The translations under genes were made by a program, and so were the position numbers. 64,000 nucleotides of DNA from positions 19,688-83,687 of the forward strand of contig DASQIW010000195.1 of assembly GCA_035631375.1 (NCBI GenBank), read 5' to 3'. The notes beneath the pieces were generated by a model. The model ran no database searches. It was not told the DNA's origin and worked only from the letters and a program-made list of their open reading frames with translations. The number at the start of each line of letters is the position of its first letter. Positions within the stretch are counted from its first letter, which is position 1. The stretch is from JAJYUU01 sp035631375 (GTDB taxonomy: Bacteria > Actinomycetota > Actinomycetes > Streptosporangiales > Streptosporangiaceae). Positions 31,139 through 40,266 of the stretch are shown here, piece after piece.

Positions 31139-32107
31139 TCACAGGAGCGCTGCCTGCTGCTGGAACTGCGTGATGATCCACACCGAGGCGTGCTCGCCGA
31201 AGCTGAGCCGCCCGGTCTGGGTGCCATCGGTCTTGTTGGCGAATTGCAGGGTCTGGGTCGTGCCGCGGATCGAGGGCGGGATGGAGACCATCGCGCCGCC
31301 ACCGATGGTGTGCCGGTAGGGCCCGTCGGAGGCCGGGATCGAGATGATCTGCTGCGGGGTGGTGACGGTCGGCGCGCTGACCGAGCTTCCGATCACCGGC
31401 CACATGTAGCCGCGCACGAAGCCGGACTGCCACAGCAACTCGTTGGCCGACCAGGCGACCGTCACGATGGTGGCCCAGTTGGGGATCTGGATCTGCCAGT
31501 TCGCACCTGGTGGCCAGGCCACCGTGGTCGCCGAGGGTGCGGACAGGACCGGCGAGCCGGGCCCTTGCACCACGTTGACGATCTGCAGCGTCTGCGGCAC
31601 CGCTACCTGCCGCAGGTCATGGATGTAAGACTGCTGCACAACCGAGGTGGAGGCCGGCATGTCGATCCGGGCGAGCGGGATCACCGACTGCCCGCCCGGT
31701 GGGAGCACCGACCCGGCCGCCACCCCGGAGATCACGCGCGGGAAGATGATCTGCCCGCTGGCCGGGTTGCCCCACGGCGACCCGGACCAGGTTGGATCCT
31801 CGGCCCTGGCCACGACCATGTCGGACCGGATCGCGCCCGCCGTCGGGGCGATGCTCAGCGTGGTGTCGTTGCCGACGTTCCAGCCGTAGTAGCTGCCCTG
31901 GTAGCTGGCCTCGGCCCCGGCGACCACGACCGCGCCGGACGTGATCACGATGCCTGCCGTCGGGCTCGGCGTGGTCGCGTTCACCTGGCAGTCGAGGTGG
32001 CCGATCACGCCCTGGCTGCCGAGGGTCGAGGCCTGCAGCATGAGCCGGGCGTAGGCGGCGTCCACCAGGTTGCCGTTGACGGCCCACACCGCCGTCTGGA
32101 AGGTCAT
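31139..32107 (-). CDS. Minor tail protein (322 aa)
   Basis: ATG 32107 overlaps the upstream stop (ATGA); the longer frame is not used. The N-terminal 190 residues (NGNLVDAAYARLMLQASTLG, SYYGWNVGNDTTLSIAPT, RSDMVVARAEDP) match a family of actinophage tail proteins that carry a conserved 'R-x-D-M/L-V/I-x-A-R/V' core, from memory. The C-terminal 100 residues are a beta domain. Probably part of the tail tip. Confidence 0.65.
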   Translation of the reverse strand: MTFQTAVWAVNGNLVDAAYARLMLQASTLGSQGVIGHLDCQVNATTPSPTAGIVITSGAVVVAGAEASYQGSYYGWNVGNDTTLSIAPTAGAIRSDMVVARAEDPTWSGSPWGNPASGQIIFPRVISGVAAGSVLPPGGQSVIPLARIDMPASTSVVQQSYIHDLRQVAVPQTLQIVNVVQGPGSPVLSAPSATTVAWPPGANWQIQIPNWATIVTVAWSANELLWQSGFVRGYMWPVIGSSVSAPTVTTPQQIISIPASDGPYRHTIGGGAMVSIPPSIRGTTQTLQFANKTDGTQTGRLSFGEHASVWIITQFQQQAALL

Positions 32108-33030
32108 GATGTGCCTCCGATCGCGGGCCAGGCGCTGCGCCACTTGATGACGCAGCTGCCCTGCCCGGTGGGGTCGCTGCCCGACAGCCGCATCAGCGTC
32201 GAGCCCGGCTGCAGCTGCAGCGAGATCATGGGGTTGCCGGTGAGCAGGCCGGCCACGCTGCTGGTGCCGAGCAGCGCGGTGCGCCGCCACGGCCGGGTGT
32301 CGATCACCAGTGACTGGCCAGCCCCGACCACGCCCGTGTAGCCGATGGCCACTGGCGTGTTGACATAAGCCAGGCCCGGCGTGGTGAGCGGCCCGTTGAA
32401 TGTGATCACCGGCCAGGTGGGGATCGAGCCTGCGTTGACCGCGAGGTTGGTCTGATAGTTCAGCGCGCTCTGCCAGTTGAACGGCGGGGTGAGCGGGAAG
32501 GTCAGCGTGCCGAAGTAGGACGGCGTGGTGGCGAGGGTGAGGCTGGACTCGGCGTCGGAGTACCAGTTGCCGTCGGCGGCCTGGAACTGGGCAGCCCACG
32601 GGACCAGGCCCTGGTTGGCCTGCCCGTAGACGGGCTGGATCTTGCGCCCGCGCCCGTAGCAGCGCCGGGTCACGTTGGACACTGGGTAGTAAGCACGCAG
32701 GATCTGGACCGAGCCCGCGGTCAGCCGCACGGCCGGGTCGGTCCACTTGCCCGCCAGCGCCGAGAAGGCGTCGAGCGCGGCCCTGCCGTTGGCGCTGGCA
32801 TAACTCTGGCCGTTCTGGCTGACGATCATGCCGGGCAGGGTGTCCACTCCGAACAGCTGGCCGTCGTGGCCGACCACCGCCTGGTCCTGGGACGCCATCG
32901 AGCCGGTGTCCACCGAGGTGCTGGCCACCAGGTTGAGGGTGCCGAAGCCGTAGACCACCGTGTTGGGGTCGCCACCGGCCATCTCGGTGCCGATGCTGTA
33001 CTGACCGAGGGCCAGCGTGGGCTCAGCCAC
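32104..33030 (-). CDS. Distal tail protein (Dit)-like (308 aa)
   Basis: First gene after the tape measure, the usual Dit position. Residues ~120-150 carry RRCYGRGRKIQPVYGQANQG followed by VPWAAQFQAADGNWYSD, a signature of mycobacteriophage/streptophage Dit-like minor tail proteins. A C-terminal galectin-like beta part follows. It would join tail tube to tip. The start ATG overlaps the tape-measure gene by 8 bases. Confidence 0.7.
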   Translation of the reverse strand: MAEPTLALGQYSIGTEMAGGDPNTVVYGFGTLNLVASTSVDTGSMASQDQAVVGHDGQLFGVDTLPGMIVSQNGQSYASANGRAALDAFSALAGKWTDPAVRLTAGSVQILRAYYPVSNVTRRCYGRGRKIQPVYGQANQGLVPWAAQFQAADGNWYSDAESSLTLATTPSYFGTLTFPLTPPFNWQSALNYQTNLAVNAGSIPTWPVITFNGPLTTPGLAYVNTPVAIGYTGVVGAGQSLVIDTRPWRRTALLGTSSVAGLLTGNPMISLQLQPGSTLMRLSGSDPTGQGSCVIKWRSAWPAIGGTS

Positions 33031-36000
33031 CGGTCACCCCCGAATACCCGGCGTTGGACATCACGCGCAGGTGCCAGCCAACCTCGGCCAGCGCCTTGGC
33101 CACCGTGGTGCCCTCGGGCAGCATCAGGTAGACGTCGCGCATCAGCCCGCCGCCGCCCTTCTGCAGCGCATGGGCGGCGTCGGCCAGATCCACGAACGCC
33201 TGGCTCTGCCGCGGGTTGAGCACGGCCTCGGGCTGGCCGGTGGCGTTGACGTAGTTGCCGCCCAGCATCCAGCCGCCGTTGTCCATGAACTGGCGGTAGG
33301 CGCCGGTCTCGTAGGTGACCCAGGGGGAGAAGCCGCCGGCCTGGTAATACTTGCGGACGGCGTTCCGGGCGTTGATGTACGGGTCGAAGATGTTGCCGGG
33401 GAAGACCTGGCCGAGGATCTGCCACAGACCGCTCGCGCCCGAGGGGTTGTGGGCCAGCGGGTTGCCGCTGGACTCGGCGAGTGCGATAGCTGCGGCGACG
33501 TGCGCCTGGCTGGCCGGGCCCCCGGCCCGTCCCCACAGCCCTTCCAGGCTGCCGAGGTTCCAGCTGCCCCTGCCCCCGGTGCCCTTGCCACCGGGTGGGA
33601 TGCCGGTGAACATCAGCGGCATCGAGCGCAGCGGCTGGATCTGCGGGCCCATGCCGCCGCCCTGGCTGATCACGTTGCCGCCGAAGCCGACGATCGCCAC
33701 GTGGCCAGGAGGTGGGCCACCGGCTGGCGAGTTGTAGAACGCCAGGCCACCGATCTGTGGCGAGCCCCGCGTGACCCACGCGCCCTGGGCCTCGGAGGTC
33801 CGCGGCGCGAGGATGCCGAAGTGCCGGTAGACCGCCTGGGTGAACCCAGAGCAGTCGGCGCCTCCGGGCACCGCGGTGCCACCCCAGACGTAGGGGATCT
33901 TGCCGGCCCACTGCATCGCCCACTTGGCGATCTCGGCACCCTTCCCGCCGAGGCCGCCACCGCCGAAGCTGAGCAGGGTCTTGATCGCTGCGGTCAGTAG
34001 CTGGGCGGGCATGGTGGTGAGCAGCGTGGCCAGGTCCACGCCCGCCCCGCCGACCCCGTGCGGGAACAGGTCCATGAGCGCGTTGCGCAGCGCCGTCTGG
34101 TTACCGGTGGCAATTGCCAGCACGGCCTTGGCGATGTCGCCGCCCTTGTGCCAGATCGTGGAGAAGATGTTGTGCTGGCCGCCCGCAGCGAGGTTCTGTC
34201 CCTGGTGGATGGCCTGCTGCCCGCGGCCCCCGGTGCCGGGCAGCACCCGCCCGCCGTGCTGGTATCCGGGCACGCCGATCGCGGCGAACACGTCGCCCAG
34301 CCGCGCGCTGTGCTCCTTGGAGACCACGGTCTCGCCGGGTTCGAGCAGCGCGGGCAGGATGTCGCCGCCGCCCCAGCCGGGCAGCTTGCCGCCCTTCTGC
34401 AGGCCGAACGGATGGACGGGAGACTTGATGTGGGGGCCGTGGACCCGGTCCGACACCCAGTTGAAGGCGTTGATCAGGCCGTTGACCACGTTGTCCACGA
34501 CCCAGGCGACTGGCTTGCGGACGGTGTCCTTGATCACTCCCCAGGCTTTGCCGACCGCGGACACGCAGGTGTCGAAGTAGCCGGGGATCTTCTTGGTGAA
34601 GAAGTCAGCCAGGGGACTGATGATGTTGTCGTGGATGAAGTGCCAGGCGTCGAGACCGGCCTGCTTGATGTCGTTCCAGGCCTGCCGCCAGTGGTCGCGG
34701 ACGAACTCGACCACCTTGCGGATCAGCGTCAGGCCTGGGATCAGCCACTGGCCCCACCCGTGGGTCAGGAAGTTCCAGGCGTCCATTGCCCAGTTCTTGA
34801 TGTCGGTCCACACCCGGTGCCAGTGGGTGGCCAGGAAGACGATGGAGCCGATCAGCAGCGATATGGCGATGATGATCAGCCCGATGGGGTTGGCGCTCAT
34901 CACCAGGTTCCAGGCCAGCCAGGCCAGGGTGATCCCGGCGATGATCGGCACCAGCATCGGGAAGTGCTGCAGCAGCCAGGTGACGCCCTGCAGGATCAGC
35001 TTGAGGCCCTCGGCGAACCCCGAGACCATGATCGTGGTGATCTGGACGAACAGCCCGATCAGGACGGGCATGATCGGGACTAGCTGGCGCACGATCAGGT
35101 TGATTAGCTGGGCGAACAGCGGGGCCAGCTGCTCCATGGCCGTGGCGAGGGCACCGAACACTCCGCTCGACTCCATGGTGGCGAAGATCTTGCCGAGGGC
35201 CCCGGCCAGGATGGTCAGGGACGGTGCGATCCCGGCGATCAGCTTGGCGACCGAGATCAGGATGGCGGCGAGATCCTGCAGGACCGCGCCCGCCAGCCGG
35301 GCCAGCAGCCGGCCGATGATCAGCAGGGAGGGCTCAAGGATCTTGATGGCCTTGCCGAAGGCGACGATCACGGGAGCCAGCGCCACCGCGAAGATCGCGG
35401 CCAGCTTGCCGATCACGGGCAGCAGGGAGCCGACGGCGTCGAGCAGCGCCTTGAGGATGATCATGGATGGGCGCACGGCCGGCGCGAAAGCCTTGAACAT
35501 GGCACCAAGATCACGACCGACGTTGGCCAGGGCCCGCGCGAAGATGCCCATGACCGGCGCCATGGCCCTGAGCAGGGCATTTAGCCCTGGGAAGATGTTC
35601 TTGACCAGCAGGCCTACCCCGTCGAGCAGCGGCCGGATGGACGGTGCCACGGCCCGGAACGCCCTCGACAGCCCCGGCAGGATGTCGCGTGCGATGTCCA
35701 CCAGGCCGTGCAGGACCGGCTGGATCAGGGTGCCCGCGGCGCCGAACAGGCCCTTGATCTCGGGCAGCAGCCCGTGCAGCATCTGGGGGATCTGTCGGAG
35801 GGCCTGCCGCAGCGGGGCCAGCATGGGCTGGGCGCCCTTGGTGATCACGTCCTTCATGGCGTCCATGGCCGTCTGGGCCTGGGCGTAGGCCGGGCCTGGA
35901 TCCTTCTTGGTCCCGATCAGCGTCTTGGCGCCGAGCGCGGCCACCCCGGCGCCGACCGCGCCGATCCCGGCGACCCCGCCCACCCCGGCGAGCGCGGGCA

Positions 36001-36442
36001 GTGCCCCGCCGACGATGGGAATGGCGGCGCCGATCATCGCCGCCTGGGGGCTGAGCAGGCCCATGCCGGGCCCGGCCCCGCTCAGCAGGTTCGCGCCGAA
36101 CCCGCCGCCGCCGCCACTAGCCGAGGAGAACAGCCGGGCCAGGATGTGGGCGTTGCCGCCGCTGTCGCCACCGGGCATCCGGCCGCCCCGGCCGAACAGG
36201 CCGTGCAGCACGCCGAAGATCCCGCCGCGGGAGCGGGCGTCGTTGGTAGCGGCGGTGTCCAGGCGCTGCATGGCGCGGCGGGCCTGACTGATGTCAGACT
36301 CGTTCATCTTGGCGGTGAGCTTGATCTCGTGCTCGCGCCGCTCGAACGCCTCGACCCGAGCTACGTCCTCGTCCAGCTTGCGCTTGAACTCGGCGTCGTC
36401 CAGGTCCATGTGGGCGACGATCGTGCCGGCGTCAAAGGCCAC
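33023..36442 (-). CDS. Tape measure protein with NlpC/P60 and lytic transglycosylase-like domains (1139 aa)
   Basis: Long helical protein with several hydrophobic stretches in the middle (residues ~340-560), as in tape measures that span the membrane at DNA entry. Near the C-terminus an NlpC/P60 peptidase domain has ADCSGF (Cys864) and GHVAIV (His914). It is followed by a lysozyme/SLT-like domain with ALAESSGN (Glu990) and GASGLWQI. These would locally open peptidoglycan during injection. Its length sets tail length; at ~1.5 A per residue this implies a tail near 170 nm, only a rough family rule. The start ATG overlaps the chaperone gene stop. Confidence 0.85.
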   Translation of the reverse strand: MAFDAGTIVAHMDLDDAEFKRKLDEDVARVEAFERREHEIKLTAKMNESDISQARRAMQRLDTAATNDARSRGGIFGVLHGLFGRGGRMPGGDSGGNAHILARLFSSASGGGGGFGANLLSGAGPGMGLLSPQAAMIGAAIPIVGGALPALAGVGGVAGIGAVGAGVAALGAKTLIGTKKDPGPAYAQAQTAMDAMKDVITKGAQPMLAPLRQALRQIPQMLHGLLPEIKGLFGAAGTLIQPVLHGLVDIARDILPGLSRAFRAVAPSIRPLLDGVGLLVKNIFPGLNALLRAMAPVMGIFARALANVGRDLGAMFKAFAPAVRPSMIILKALLDAVGSLLPVIGKLAAIFAVALAPVIVAFGKAIKILEPSLLIIGRLLARLAGAVLQDLAAILISVAKLIAGIAPSLTILAGALGKIFATMESSGVFGALATAMEQLAPLFAQLINLIVRQLVPIMPVLIGLFVQITTIMVSGFAEGLKLILQGVTWLLQHFPMLVPIIAGITLAWLAWNLVMSANPIGLIIIAISLLIGSIVFLATHWHRVWTDIKNWAMDAWNFLTHGWGQWLIPGLTLIRKVVEFVRDHWRQAWNDIKQAGLDAWHFIHDNIISPLADFFTKKIPGYFDTCVSAVGKAWGVIKDTVRKPVAWVVDNVVNGLINAFNWVSDRVHGPHIKSPVHPFGLQKGGKLPGWGGGDILPALLEPGETVVSKEHSARLGDVFAAIGVPGYQHGGRVLPGTGGRGQQAIHQGQNLAAGGQHNIFSTIWHKGGDIAKAVLAIATGNQTALRNALMDLFPHGVGGAGVDLATLLTTMPAQLLTAAIKTLLSFGGGGLGGKGAEIAKWAMQWAGKIPYVWGGTAVPGGADCSGFTQAVYRHFGILAPRTSEAQGAWVTRGSPQIGGLAFYNSPAGGPPPGHVAIVGFGGNVISQGGGMGPQIQPLRSMPLMFTGIPPGGKGTGGRGSWNLGSLEGLWGRAGGPASQAHVAAAIALAESSGNPLAHNPSGASGLWQILGQVFPGNIFDPYINARNAVRKYYQAGGFSPWVTYETGAYRQFMDNGGWMLGGNYVNATGQPEAVLNPRQSQAFVDLADAAHALQKGGGGLMRDVYLMLPEGTTVAKALAEVGWHLRVMSNAGYSGVTGG

Positions 36443-36852
36443 TACTCACCTCCCCGCTTCGCCTCTAGCTCGGCCCGCATGCTGGTCAGGTCGATCACCT
36501 TGGTGCCTGGGTCGGCCTGCCGCTGCTGCGGCCCGCCAGCCGCTGCTGCGGGGATACCGCCCTCGCCGCCGCCCTTGAAGCTGACGACCTCCTCGCCTTC
36601 CAGCCCTTCGAGATAGGCCTTCTGGATGTCCCATCCCAGTGCGTCCCATTCGGCGGGCCCGAGCGCGAAGTACCGGCGAGCGAGGTAGAGGATTACCCGG
36701 CGCGAGCGGAGGGCAGAGACTTCACCACCCCGTTCCCAGCGCCGGTCCCGGCTTCCGGGTTGACCACCTCGTTCTGCACCCAGGTGAAGAACTTGACCCG
36801 CATCCGCATCGGCAGCAGGAGCAGCTGCTCCTTGCTCGGCTGCTCGCTGCAC
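36442..36852 (-). CDS. Tail assembly chaperone, second frame (G-T type), reached by frameshift
   Basis: This frame is in -1 relation to the 36693-37172 gene and overlaps its 3' end. After the join it encodes a conserved WDALGWDIQKAYLEGLEGEE segment and a basic end. No good start codon or ribosome site lies at the beginning of the useful part, so production by -1 frameshift as in lambda G/GT is likely. A canonical X-XXY-YYZ slippery heptamer is not obvious; the open overlap includes the CCCGGAA and GGGAACGGGG stretches. The upstream part of this frame is probably not translated alone. Confidence 0.6.
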   Translation of the reverse strand: MQRAAEQGAAAPAADADAGQVLHLGAERGGQPGSRDRRWERGGEVSALRSRRVILYLARRYFALGPAEWDALGWDIQKAYLEGLEGEEVVSFKGGGEGGIPAAAAGGPQQRQADPGTKVIDLTSMRAELEAKRGGE

Positions 36853-37172
36853 AGCGCCGAGAAGATCCCGGCCGTGTCGGCCATGAACGCGACGAACTTG
36901 TCCCCGGTGATCGAGGACAGCGCGTCGAGCATCTCGGCCGGGCTGGCCGTGTCGATGTCCTCGCCGGCCAGGCCCTCCTTCTGGGCGGCCTCGTAGAGCT
37001 TCTTGAGGTCATCGAGGAAGCGGCCGATGGCCGCGTCGGACGGCTCAGGGATCGCTCCCTTGGCACCGGCCAGCGCCTTGGGCCAGCCTGGTGCGATGTG
37101 CCCGTTGGGCTGCTTGCCGGTGAAGTCCCAGTCGAGAGACTCGACCACGGCTCCTGCGTCGAATGTCGGCAT
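36693..37172 (-). CDS. Tail assembly chaperone (G type) (159 aa)
   Basis: Located between major tail protein and tape measure, the invariant place for this chaperone. The N-terminal half is soluble alpha (IGRFLDDLKKLYEAAQKEGL); the C-terminal half has SPAEMLDALSSITGDKFVAF and MRMRVKFFTWVQNEVVNPE. The frame ends shortly after an overlap with a -1 open frame. It binds the tape measure during tail assembly (family knowledge). Confidence 0.75.
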   Translation of the reverse strand: MPTFDAGAVVESLDWDFTGKQPNGHIAPGWPKALAGAKGAIPEPSDAAIGRFLDDLKKLYEAAQKEGLAGEDIDTASPAEMLDALSSITGDKFVAFMADTAGIFSALCSEQPSKEQLLLLPMRMRVKFFTWVQNEVVNPEAGTGAGNGVVKSLPSARAG

Positions 37173-37182
37173 AAGCGCTCCC

Positions 37183-37791
37183 TTAGCTCGTGGCGACAGC
37201 GGTCAGGTCGGTCCAGGTGATCTGGTTGAACGGGCAAACTGCGTTGAGGGTGAGCGGGTACAGGCGCTGCTGGGCAGCACGGCGGTAAGCGGTCTGCACC
37301 TGGCCGGCCGACATCACGGTGGGCACCGACAGCACCCGCGCGAAGCCGGACTGGTTCTTGCCGATCACCGCCACGGCCATCTGCGCGAAATTGGTGGACA
37401 GGGTCAGCACCGACTTGCCGGGCTGGCCAGCGCCAGCCGGGGTGACGGCGATCGACCCGCCGTTGCCCCAGGCGAGGTTGACGTTAGTAAGCGTCTCCTC
37501 GGACAGGCTGCAGGTGATCTGCAGCGTGGCCGTGGACACGATCACCGCCACCGGGGTCGGCTGCTCCTCGATGTTGATGTCCTGCGTCGAGGGGTTGAAG
37601 GTCACCGTGACGCCGGCCTCGGTGGCGCCGATGTAGCCCCAGCCGAGCGCGGTCCAGGCGGTGGCCACGCCCAGGTTCTGGTCTGAGGGCACGGCTGTAC
37701 CGGGCACCGCGGTGAACATGATCCCGACGCCGTACAGCACGTTGGTCGTCGTGTAGGCGGGAGGTGTGTAGACAAGCGGTGGCCCGGCCAT
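37183..37791 (-). CDS. Major tail protein (202 aa)
   Basis: ATG 37791. The sequence reads as a beta-sandwich with Val/Thr/Gly-rich strands (GYIGATEAGVTVTFNPSTQD, VAVIVSTATLQITCSLSEET) and a C-terminal AAQQRLYPLTLNAVCPFN segment. Size and position just upstream of the chaperones fit a siphophage tube protein. No Ig-like extension is present. Confidence 0.8.
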   Translation of the reverse strand: MAGPPLVYTPPAYTTTNVLYGVGIMFTAVPGTAVPSDQNLGVATAWTALGWGYIGATEAGVTVTFNPSTQDINIEEQPTPVAVIVSTATLQITCSLSEETLTNVNLAWGNGGSIAVTPAGAGQPGKSVLTLSTNFAQMAVAVIGKNQSGFARVLSVPTVMSAGQVQTAYRRAAQQRLYPLTLNAVCPFNQITWTDLTAVATS

Positions 37792-37793
37792 GG

Positions 37794-38126
37794 CTAGCTC
37801 TCCTGGGTGATCGTCACGCCGGCGTCGGCTGCGGCCTCAAGGAACGGGGCCACCAGCGCTGCTGGCACGGTGGTGAACTCGGTGCCGACGGTCACGCCGC
37901 CGTAGCTGAGCGATGCGTGATCGCCCTCGACCTTCATGCGGGCATCGCCCTCGGTGGCCGCAGCCGTCGCCTGCTTGGACAGCAGCGCGCCCAGCTGCGC
38001 CTGCTCAGCCGCGCTGAGCCCTCCCGCCGCAGAGGGAGCGGGAGCAGACGCCGCAGCGGGAGGGGCCTGTGCCGGCGCAGGAGCAGCGGCGGGGGCAGCG
38101 GGGGCAGCGGGTGGCTGTTCGGTCAC
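37794..38126 (-). CDS. Small Pro/Ala-rich structural-region protein (110 aa)
   Basis: Residues 1-40 are almost only Pro and Ala; the rest is a small folded part (AEQAQLGALLSKQATAAATE, VGTEFTTVPAALVAPFLEAA). It lies 2 nt upstream of the major tail gene in the transcript. A role in head-tail joining or tube formation is possible; the family is not recognised. Confidence 0.6.
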   Translation of the reverse strand: MTEQPPAAPAAPAAAPAPAQAPPAAASAPAPSAAGGLSAAEQAQLGALLSKQATAAATEGDARMKVEGDHASLSYGGVTVGTEFTTVPAALVAPFLEAAADAGVTITQES

Positions 38127-38136
38127 GTCTGGCTCC

Positions 38137-38613
38137 TCACGGGATGTTGATCATCGAGTAGGCGCGGACGGCCAGCGAGGTGGTCGTGGTGAAGTCCACG
38201 ACGACGCAGCCCTGGGCGGCGGCCAGCAGCGCCGTGGTGTTGATCGCCCCGGCGTAGGTGACCAGCGTCGGGGCCTGCTGGTTGAAGCTGCCGACCGACC
38301 ACGGGCCCAGCCAGCCGACCGTGTTGGAGGCGATCGTGTACTGGTAGGTGGTCGCGGGCAGCACCTGCCCGGTGGACCCCACCAGGTCGCCGACCAGCAC
38401 CTGGGTCACGCCTGCCGCCGTGGCGCCGCAGGCGTAGCCGAGGATCACGCTGCCGTTGTTGGGGATCTGCACCCCGCCCTGGCCAGACCAGGCGGTGATC
38501 GCGCTCGGGCTGCCGAGGTCGTAGCCCGGCGTGGTGGACGTGATGAACAGCGCGCCCGCGGCTCCGAGGTTGAAGGGGAGCGGCTGCAGCGTCACCCGTG
38601 GTCCGACTGGCAT
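38137..38613 (-). CDS. Virion structural protein (158 aa)
   Basis: Beta-rich, Gly/Thr/Ala-rich small protein (NNGSVILGYACGATAAGV, TYQYTIASNTVGWLGPWS). Located between tail terminator-like and tail tube genes. Could be a decoration or tail-completion protein. Not recognised. Confidence 0.6.
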   Translation of the reverse strand: MPVGPRVTLQPLPFNLGAAGALFITSTTPGYDLGSPSAITAWSGQGGVQIPNNGSVILGYACGATAAGVTQVLVGDLVGSTGQVLPATTYQYTIASNTVGWLGPWSVGSFNQQAPTLVTYAGAINTTALLAAAQGCVVVDFTTTTSLAVRAYSMINIP

Positions 38614-38614
38614 C

Positions 38615-39025
38615 TCAGACTCCCGTTGCGATCATGTAGTTGCTGGTGAACTCGACCCGCTGGTCTGCCGGATCCCAGGGCATCGGCGAGGGCCCGGACC
38701 CGACCCGGCTGCAGGTGGCGATGGTCACGCCGTCGATCTGAACGGGGAAGCTCGCGCGCAGGATCAGGTCATCGAGCAGGCTGGCGGCGACCTCGCCCTC
38801 GGCCGGATCCTCGGGAGCGGCACGCAGCCGCACCTGGAAGTTGGACCCGTCGATCGTGGCTTCCTCGGTGAGGTAGCCGGGCCCGCCGCCGCCCGTGATC
38901 ACCACGAGCCGGTCCGGGCTCGGGGGGACGAAGGGCCCGGCCACCAGGGGGAAGCCAAGCTCCTGCCGGTCATCCCACCCGAGGGTGGAGATCCAGTCGA
39001 TGATCAACTGCGTCTGGCTGATCAT
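38615..39025 (-). CDS. Tail terminator-like protein (136 aa)
   Basis: ATG 39025 overlaps the upstream stop (ATGA). Alpha/beta layout with IIDWISTLGWDDRQELGFPL, a strand with DRLVVITGGGG, FQVRLRAAPEDPAEG and ASLLDDLILRASFP. This is the pattern of actinophage tail-terminator proteins placed between the HK97-gp10-like protein and the tube protein. Function by position and fold rhythm. Confidence 0.6.
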   Translation of the reverse strand: MISQTQLIIDWISTLGWDDRQELGFPLVAGPFVPPSPDRLVVITGGGGPGYLTEEATIDGSNFQVRLRAAPEDPAEGEVAASLLDDLILRASFPVQIDGVTIATCSRVGSGPSPMPWDPADQRVEFTSNYMIATGV

Positions 39026-39531
39026 GCCGCCCCCCTCGGGGACAGGCCAGCCCGGCCGCGCGCCGTGTAGTGCCAGTAGATCCAGCCCTTGAGCCGGTCC
39101 GGGTAGGTGTCGAACCGCCACCTCGACTTCTGCCGTAGCTCAGCCTCGGTGAGCCGGTGCCGCTTGGGCGGGCGGTCGTAGACCGTCACCCCGCCGCGCT
39201 CGACCTCGGGGTGACCGGAGTGCATCAGGTCGCCGAACTCCCACGGCGCCTGCCGCTCTGCCTCGTCGCTCAGGTCTTCCATCGCGCGGGCCATGCCGTG
39301 CCGGCCACCGTGGCCGAGGTAGTCGTCGGCCACCATCTGCATGTAGCGCAGGTAGTTGTCGAACAGCGGGCGGGTCAGGAACTGGGCGTGACCACCGCGC
39401 GGGTGGTGCAGGTCGAGCCGCTCGTGCTGGAAGTGGGCGTAGACCTGGTCGATGGTCACGCTGCCGCGCAGCAGCCCGTCCCCGCACCGGGTGCGGTCCT
39501 TGAGCAGGGCGGCGCCCTCGGCGAACCTCAT
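39022..39531 (-). CDS. Head-tail joining protein, gp10-like (169 aa)
   Basis: ATG 39531 overlaps the upstream stop (ATGA). N-terminal half with LLKDRTRCGDGLLRGSVTID and a helical DNYLRYMQMVADDYLGHG; the C-terminus is basic with a GVTVYDRPPKRHRLTEAELR segment. Position after the connector gene suggests a neck protein. The fold assignment is tentative. Confidence 0.55.
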   Translation of the reverse strand: MRFAEGAALLKDRTRCGDGLLRGSVTIDQVYAHFQHERLDLHHPRGGHAQFLTRPLFDNYLRYMQMVADDYLGHGGRHGMARAMEDLSDEAERQAPWEFGDLMHSGHPEVERGGVTVYDRPPKRHRLTEAELRQKSRWRFDTYPDRLKGWIYWHYTARGRAGLSPRGAA

Positions 39532-40058
39532 CCGGTGTATTCCAGCCACTGGTCGTTGTAGATCCTGGGGCGCGTCCACATGTCGGCCGGTGTGACGACC
39601 TGCAGCTGGCCGTCGAGGATCGCCGTGGTCGAGTCGTCCCCGGTGAAGACCGCGGGGATGGAGTTGATGATCCGCGAGGCTGCGGCACCGCCCGAAGCCG
39701 GATCGAGGATGATCTCGCCCTTGCGGATCGCGTCGAGCACGCCCATCGCTGCGGTGTAGCGGAGCACTGCGGGGTGGTTGGCGCCCATCTCCTTCTGCTT
39801 GAGGTAGTAGGTCGTCGCCCACCAGGCGGCGAGGTCGAGCGTGATGTCGCGCACGATGCCCGGCATGGTCGGCGGGCTGGCTGCCGGGTCGTAGCTCACC
39901 CCGGCGTAGGTGGAGACCCGGTCGGTGGCCGACCGCAGCGCGAGGGTCAGCTGCTCATCGCTCAGCTGGGCGGCCGTGCCGGTGCCAGCGTCGGTCGAGT
40001 CGAGCATCAGCCTCAGATCGCTGATGCTCGCGTACAGGACCGGCGCCGGGGTCGTCAT
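39528..40058 (-). CDS. Head-tail connector protein, gp6-like (176 aa)
   Basis: Helical bundle with YASISDLRLMLDSTDAGTGT, LSDEQLTLALRSATDRVSTY and DITLDLAAWWATTYYLKQKE, the typical pattern of gp6/gp15-like adaptor proteins that ring the portal. The C-terminal beta part ends WLEYTG. ATG 40058. Confidence 0.75.
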   Translation of the reverse strand: MTTPAPVLYASISDLRLMLDSTDAGTGTAAQLSDEQLTLALRSATDRVSTYAGVSYDPAASPPTMPGIVRDITLDLAAWWATTYYLKQKEMGANHPAVLRYTAAMGVLDAIRKGEIILDPASGGAAASRIINSIPAVFTGDDSTTAILDGQLQVVTPADMWTRPRIYNDQWLEYTG

Positions 40059-40258
40059 ACCGTGACGCCTCCCGCGCCCGCTGCGAGGTTGGCGGCAACC
40101 TGATCGTCCAGGCTCTGCAGGTTGTCGGTGCCCCCGTAGGCGGCTTCGAGCGGGTGCCCGTCGGGGACGTCGATGACCGTGCCGGCCAGCACGCGGGTGA
40201 TGCCACCGTCCCAGGCCACATCGACGTCGGCGATCACCATCCGCGGGTTGAGCGCCAT
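40055..40258 (-). CDS. Small capsid-region protein (67 aa)
   Basis: ATG 40258 with GGAGGGCCC upstream. It is one of three related small proteins here (with 40267-40542 and 42853-43047). All have a strand-rich start, a 'T-V-I-D/E' strand and a 'A/G-N-L/M-R/Q' patch near the end (here GGTDNLQSL). Possibly a minor head or neck protein. ATGA overlap with the connector gene. Confidence 0.55.
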   Translation of the reverse strand: MALNPRMVIADVDVAWDGGITRVLAGTVIDVPDGHPLEAAYGGTDNLQSLDDQVAANLAAGAGGVTV

Positions 40259-40266
40259 GGGCCCTC

